NCBI GenBank assembly: GCA_025464695.1
Contig: JAODNQ010000220.1
Location: 1-5,218, forward strand
Direction: 5' to 3'
Source of the DNA: Frankiales bacterium
GTDB lineage: Bacteria; Actinomycetota; Actinomycetes; Mycobacteriales; SCTD01
Length of the DNA stretch: 5,218 nucleotides
The notes under the pieces were generated by a model. It did not search any database and was not told where the DNA came from. It worked only from the letters and a program-made list of their open reading frames with translations. The position numbers and the translations under genes are program-made. Position 1 is the first letter of the stretch, and every line of letters begins with the position of its first letter. Shown piece after piece: positions 4,447-5,218 of this stretch.

Positions 4447-5218
4447 CTAGCGGGCCCAGGACGTCAGGTGGTCGCTGAGGGGGTCGTAGAGGTGCGGCGG
4501 CACGTTGTCGTCGAGGCCGACGGTCGTGAGGGGCAGCCCCTCGTCCTGGGCCACGAACAGGGCGGGGTCGTTGCAGTCGGCGAAGCCGAGCGTCTCGATC
4601 CCGGCCTGCGCGGCGGCGCCCGCCCAGCCGTGGTCGGCCAGCACGAGGTCGGGCGGGCTGTCGAGCTCGCGCAGGACCGCCTCCATGGGCTCGGCGAGGT
4701 GGGTGTGGAGCAGCTCGCCGCCGGCCGCGAACACGTGGACGCCGTTGAGGCAGCGGACGTGGCGGGGGCGCCGGCGGGTCCAGTCGTTGTCCTGCTCCCA
4801 GGGCAGCGACCAGTCGGGGACGGCGACCAGGACGGTCGCGCCCGCGGCCCGGAGGGCGGCGGCCACGGCCAGGTGGATCACGAGGATCCCGGTGGGGTGG
4901 CCGGTGGCGACGAGGACCCGCTCGCGCCGCTCGGCGGCCACGGCCAGCCGGTCGCGGACGGCGTCGAGGGCGGCCAGCGTCAGGTCGACGTCGATCGTGT
5001 CCTGGCCCTGCAGGTGCGACGGGTCGGGGGACACGCCGCAGAGCCGGGCCATGACGTCGAGGACCTCGCGGTGCGTCCAGTCGCGGCCGAGCGTCAGCCC
5101 GAAGTCGTACTCGCGGCGGCGGTCGAGCATGCGCTGGAAGTTGCGGAGGTTCTCCTCGCGCGGGGTGACGACGTCGCCGCAGATCCGGTGATCGAGCAGG
5201 TGCTGCCGCAGGAGGTCC
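4447..5218 (-). CDS. Actinobacterial phosphatase-like protein, 5' end beyond the right edge
   Basis: Partial gene. The frame stays open past the ATG at 5130 to the window edge, adding 29 residues that include CGDVVTPREENLRNF. That segment resembles the N-terminus of actinobacterial proteins annotated simply as phosphatase, so 5130 is not the true start. About 256 residues are visible. Numbered from the ATG, conserved-looking segments are LGRDWTH (14-20), GQDTIDVDLTL (42-52), VATGHPTG (74-81), LLHTHLAEPM (140-149), VLADHGWAGA (163-172) and FADCNDPALF (183-192). The Asp, His and Asn clusters suggest a metal or phosphate site, but no classical HAD, PHP or histidine-phosphatase motif is clear, so the reaction and substrate are not established. 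There is no signal peptide or membrane segment in the visible part. It is followed after 52 bases by the helix-turn-helix gene in the same direction, with no obvious terminator between them. The family match is from memory of similar proteins. Confidence 0.75.
   Translation of the reverse strand, partial: DLLRQHLLDHRICGDVVTPREENLRNFQRMLDRRREYDFGLTLGRDWTHREVLDVMARLCGVSPDPSHLQGQDTIDVDLTLAALDAVRDRLAVAAERRERVLVATGHPTGILVIHLAVAAALRAAGATVLVAVPDWSLPWEQDNDWTRRRPRHVRCLNGVHVFAAGGELLHTHLAEPMEAVLRELDSPPDLVLADHGWAGAAAQAGIETLGFADCNDPALFVAQDEGLPLTTVGLDDNVPPHLYDPLSDHLTSWAR

Overview
This window is very GC-rich (about three quarters G+C by eye, with strong G/C bias at third codon positions). It carries gene families typical of Actinomycetota, so the source is most likely a high-GC actinobacterium. 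I cannot name the genus from the sequence. All seven protein genes lie on the minus strand and are read from right to left. They are packed tightly; the largest gaps between genes are about 90 bases, and no stretch over 300 bases lacks a gene.

In order of transcription the genes are: (i) an actinobacterial phosphatase-like protein whose start lies beyond the right edge (4447-5218); (ii) a small excisionase-type helix-turn-helix DNA-binding protein (4113-4394); (iii) a 32-residue, extremely basic ribosomal protein of the bS22 (AURKAIP1/COX24) family with a GTG start (3925-4023); (iv) a DUF62-family S-adenosylmethionine adenosyltransferase (3044-3898); (v) an NAD-dependent epimerase/dehydratase-family protein (1882-2952); (vi) a lysophospholipid acyltransferase-like protein that overlaps the epimerase by 8 bases (930-1889); (vii) a ten-helix EamA/DMT-family transporter (2-883).

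From memory, the order helix-turn-helix, bS22, epimerase, acyltransferase matches the mycobacterial block Rv0500A-Rv0500B-Rv0501-Rv0502. Here a DUF62 gene sits inside that block, with a DMT transporter on the downstream side. The epimerase and acyltransferase are almost certainly co-translated and are probably envelope- or lipid-related. The first genes concern DNA binding and the ribosome.

Several control signals are visible. A perfect 14-bp palindrome overlaps a candidate -10 box upstream of the epimerase. The same octamer containing TAGTCT occurs about 40 bases upstream of both the epimerase and bS22 starts. A TANNNT box 7 bases from the DUF62 GTG suggests a leaderless mRNA. The most interesting protein-level observation is that the DUF62 protein appears to lack two of the three residues (Arg and His) of the hydroxide-adenosyltransferase catalytic triad, while keeping the fold motifs. 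I found no CRISPR array, tRNA, rRNA, insertion sequence, phage gene or defence system.
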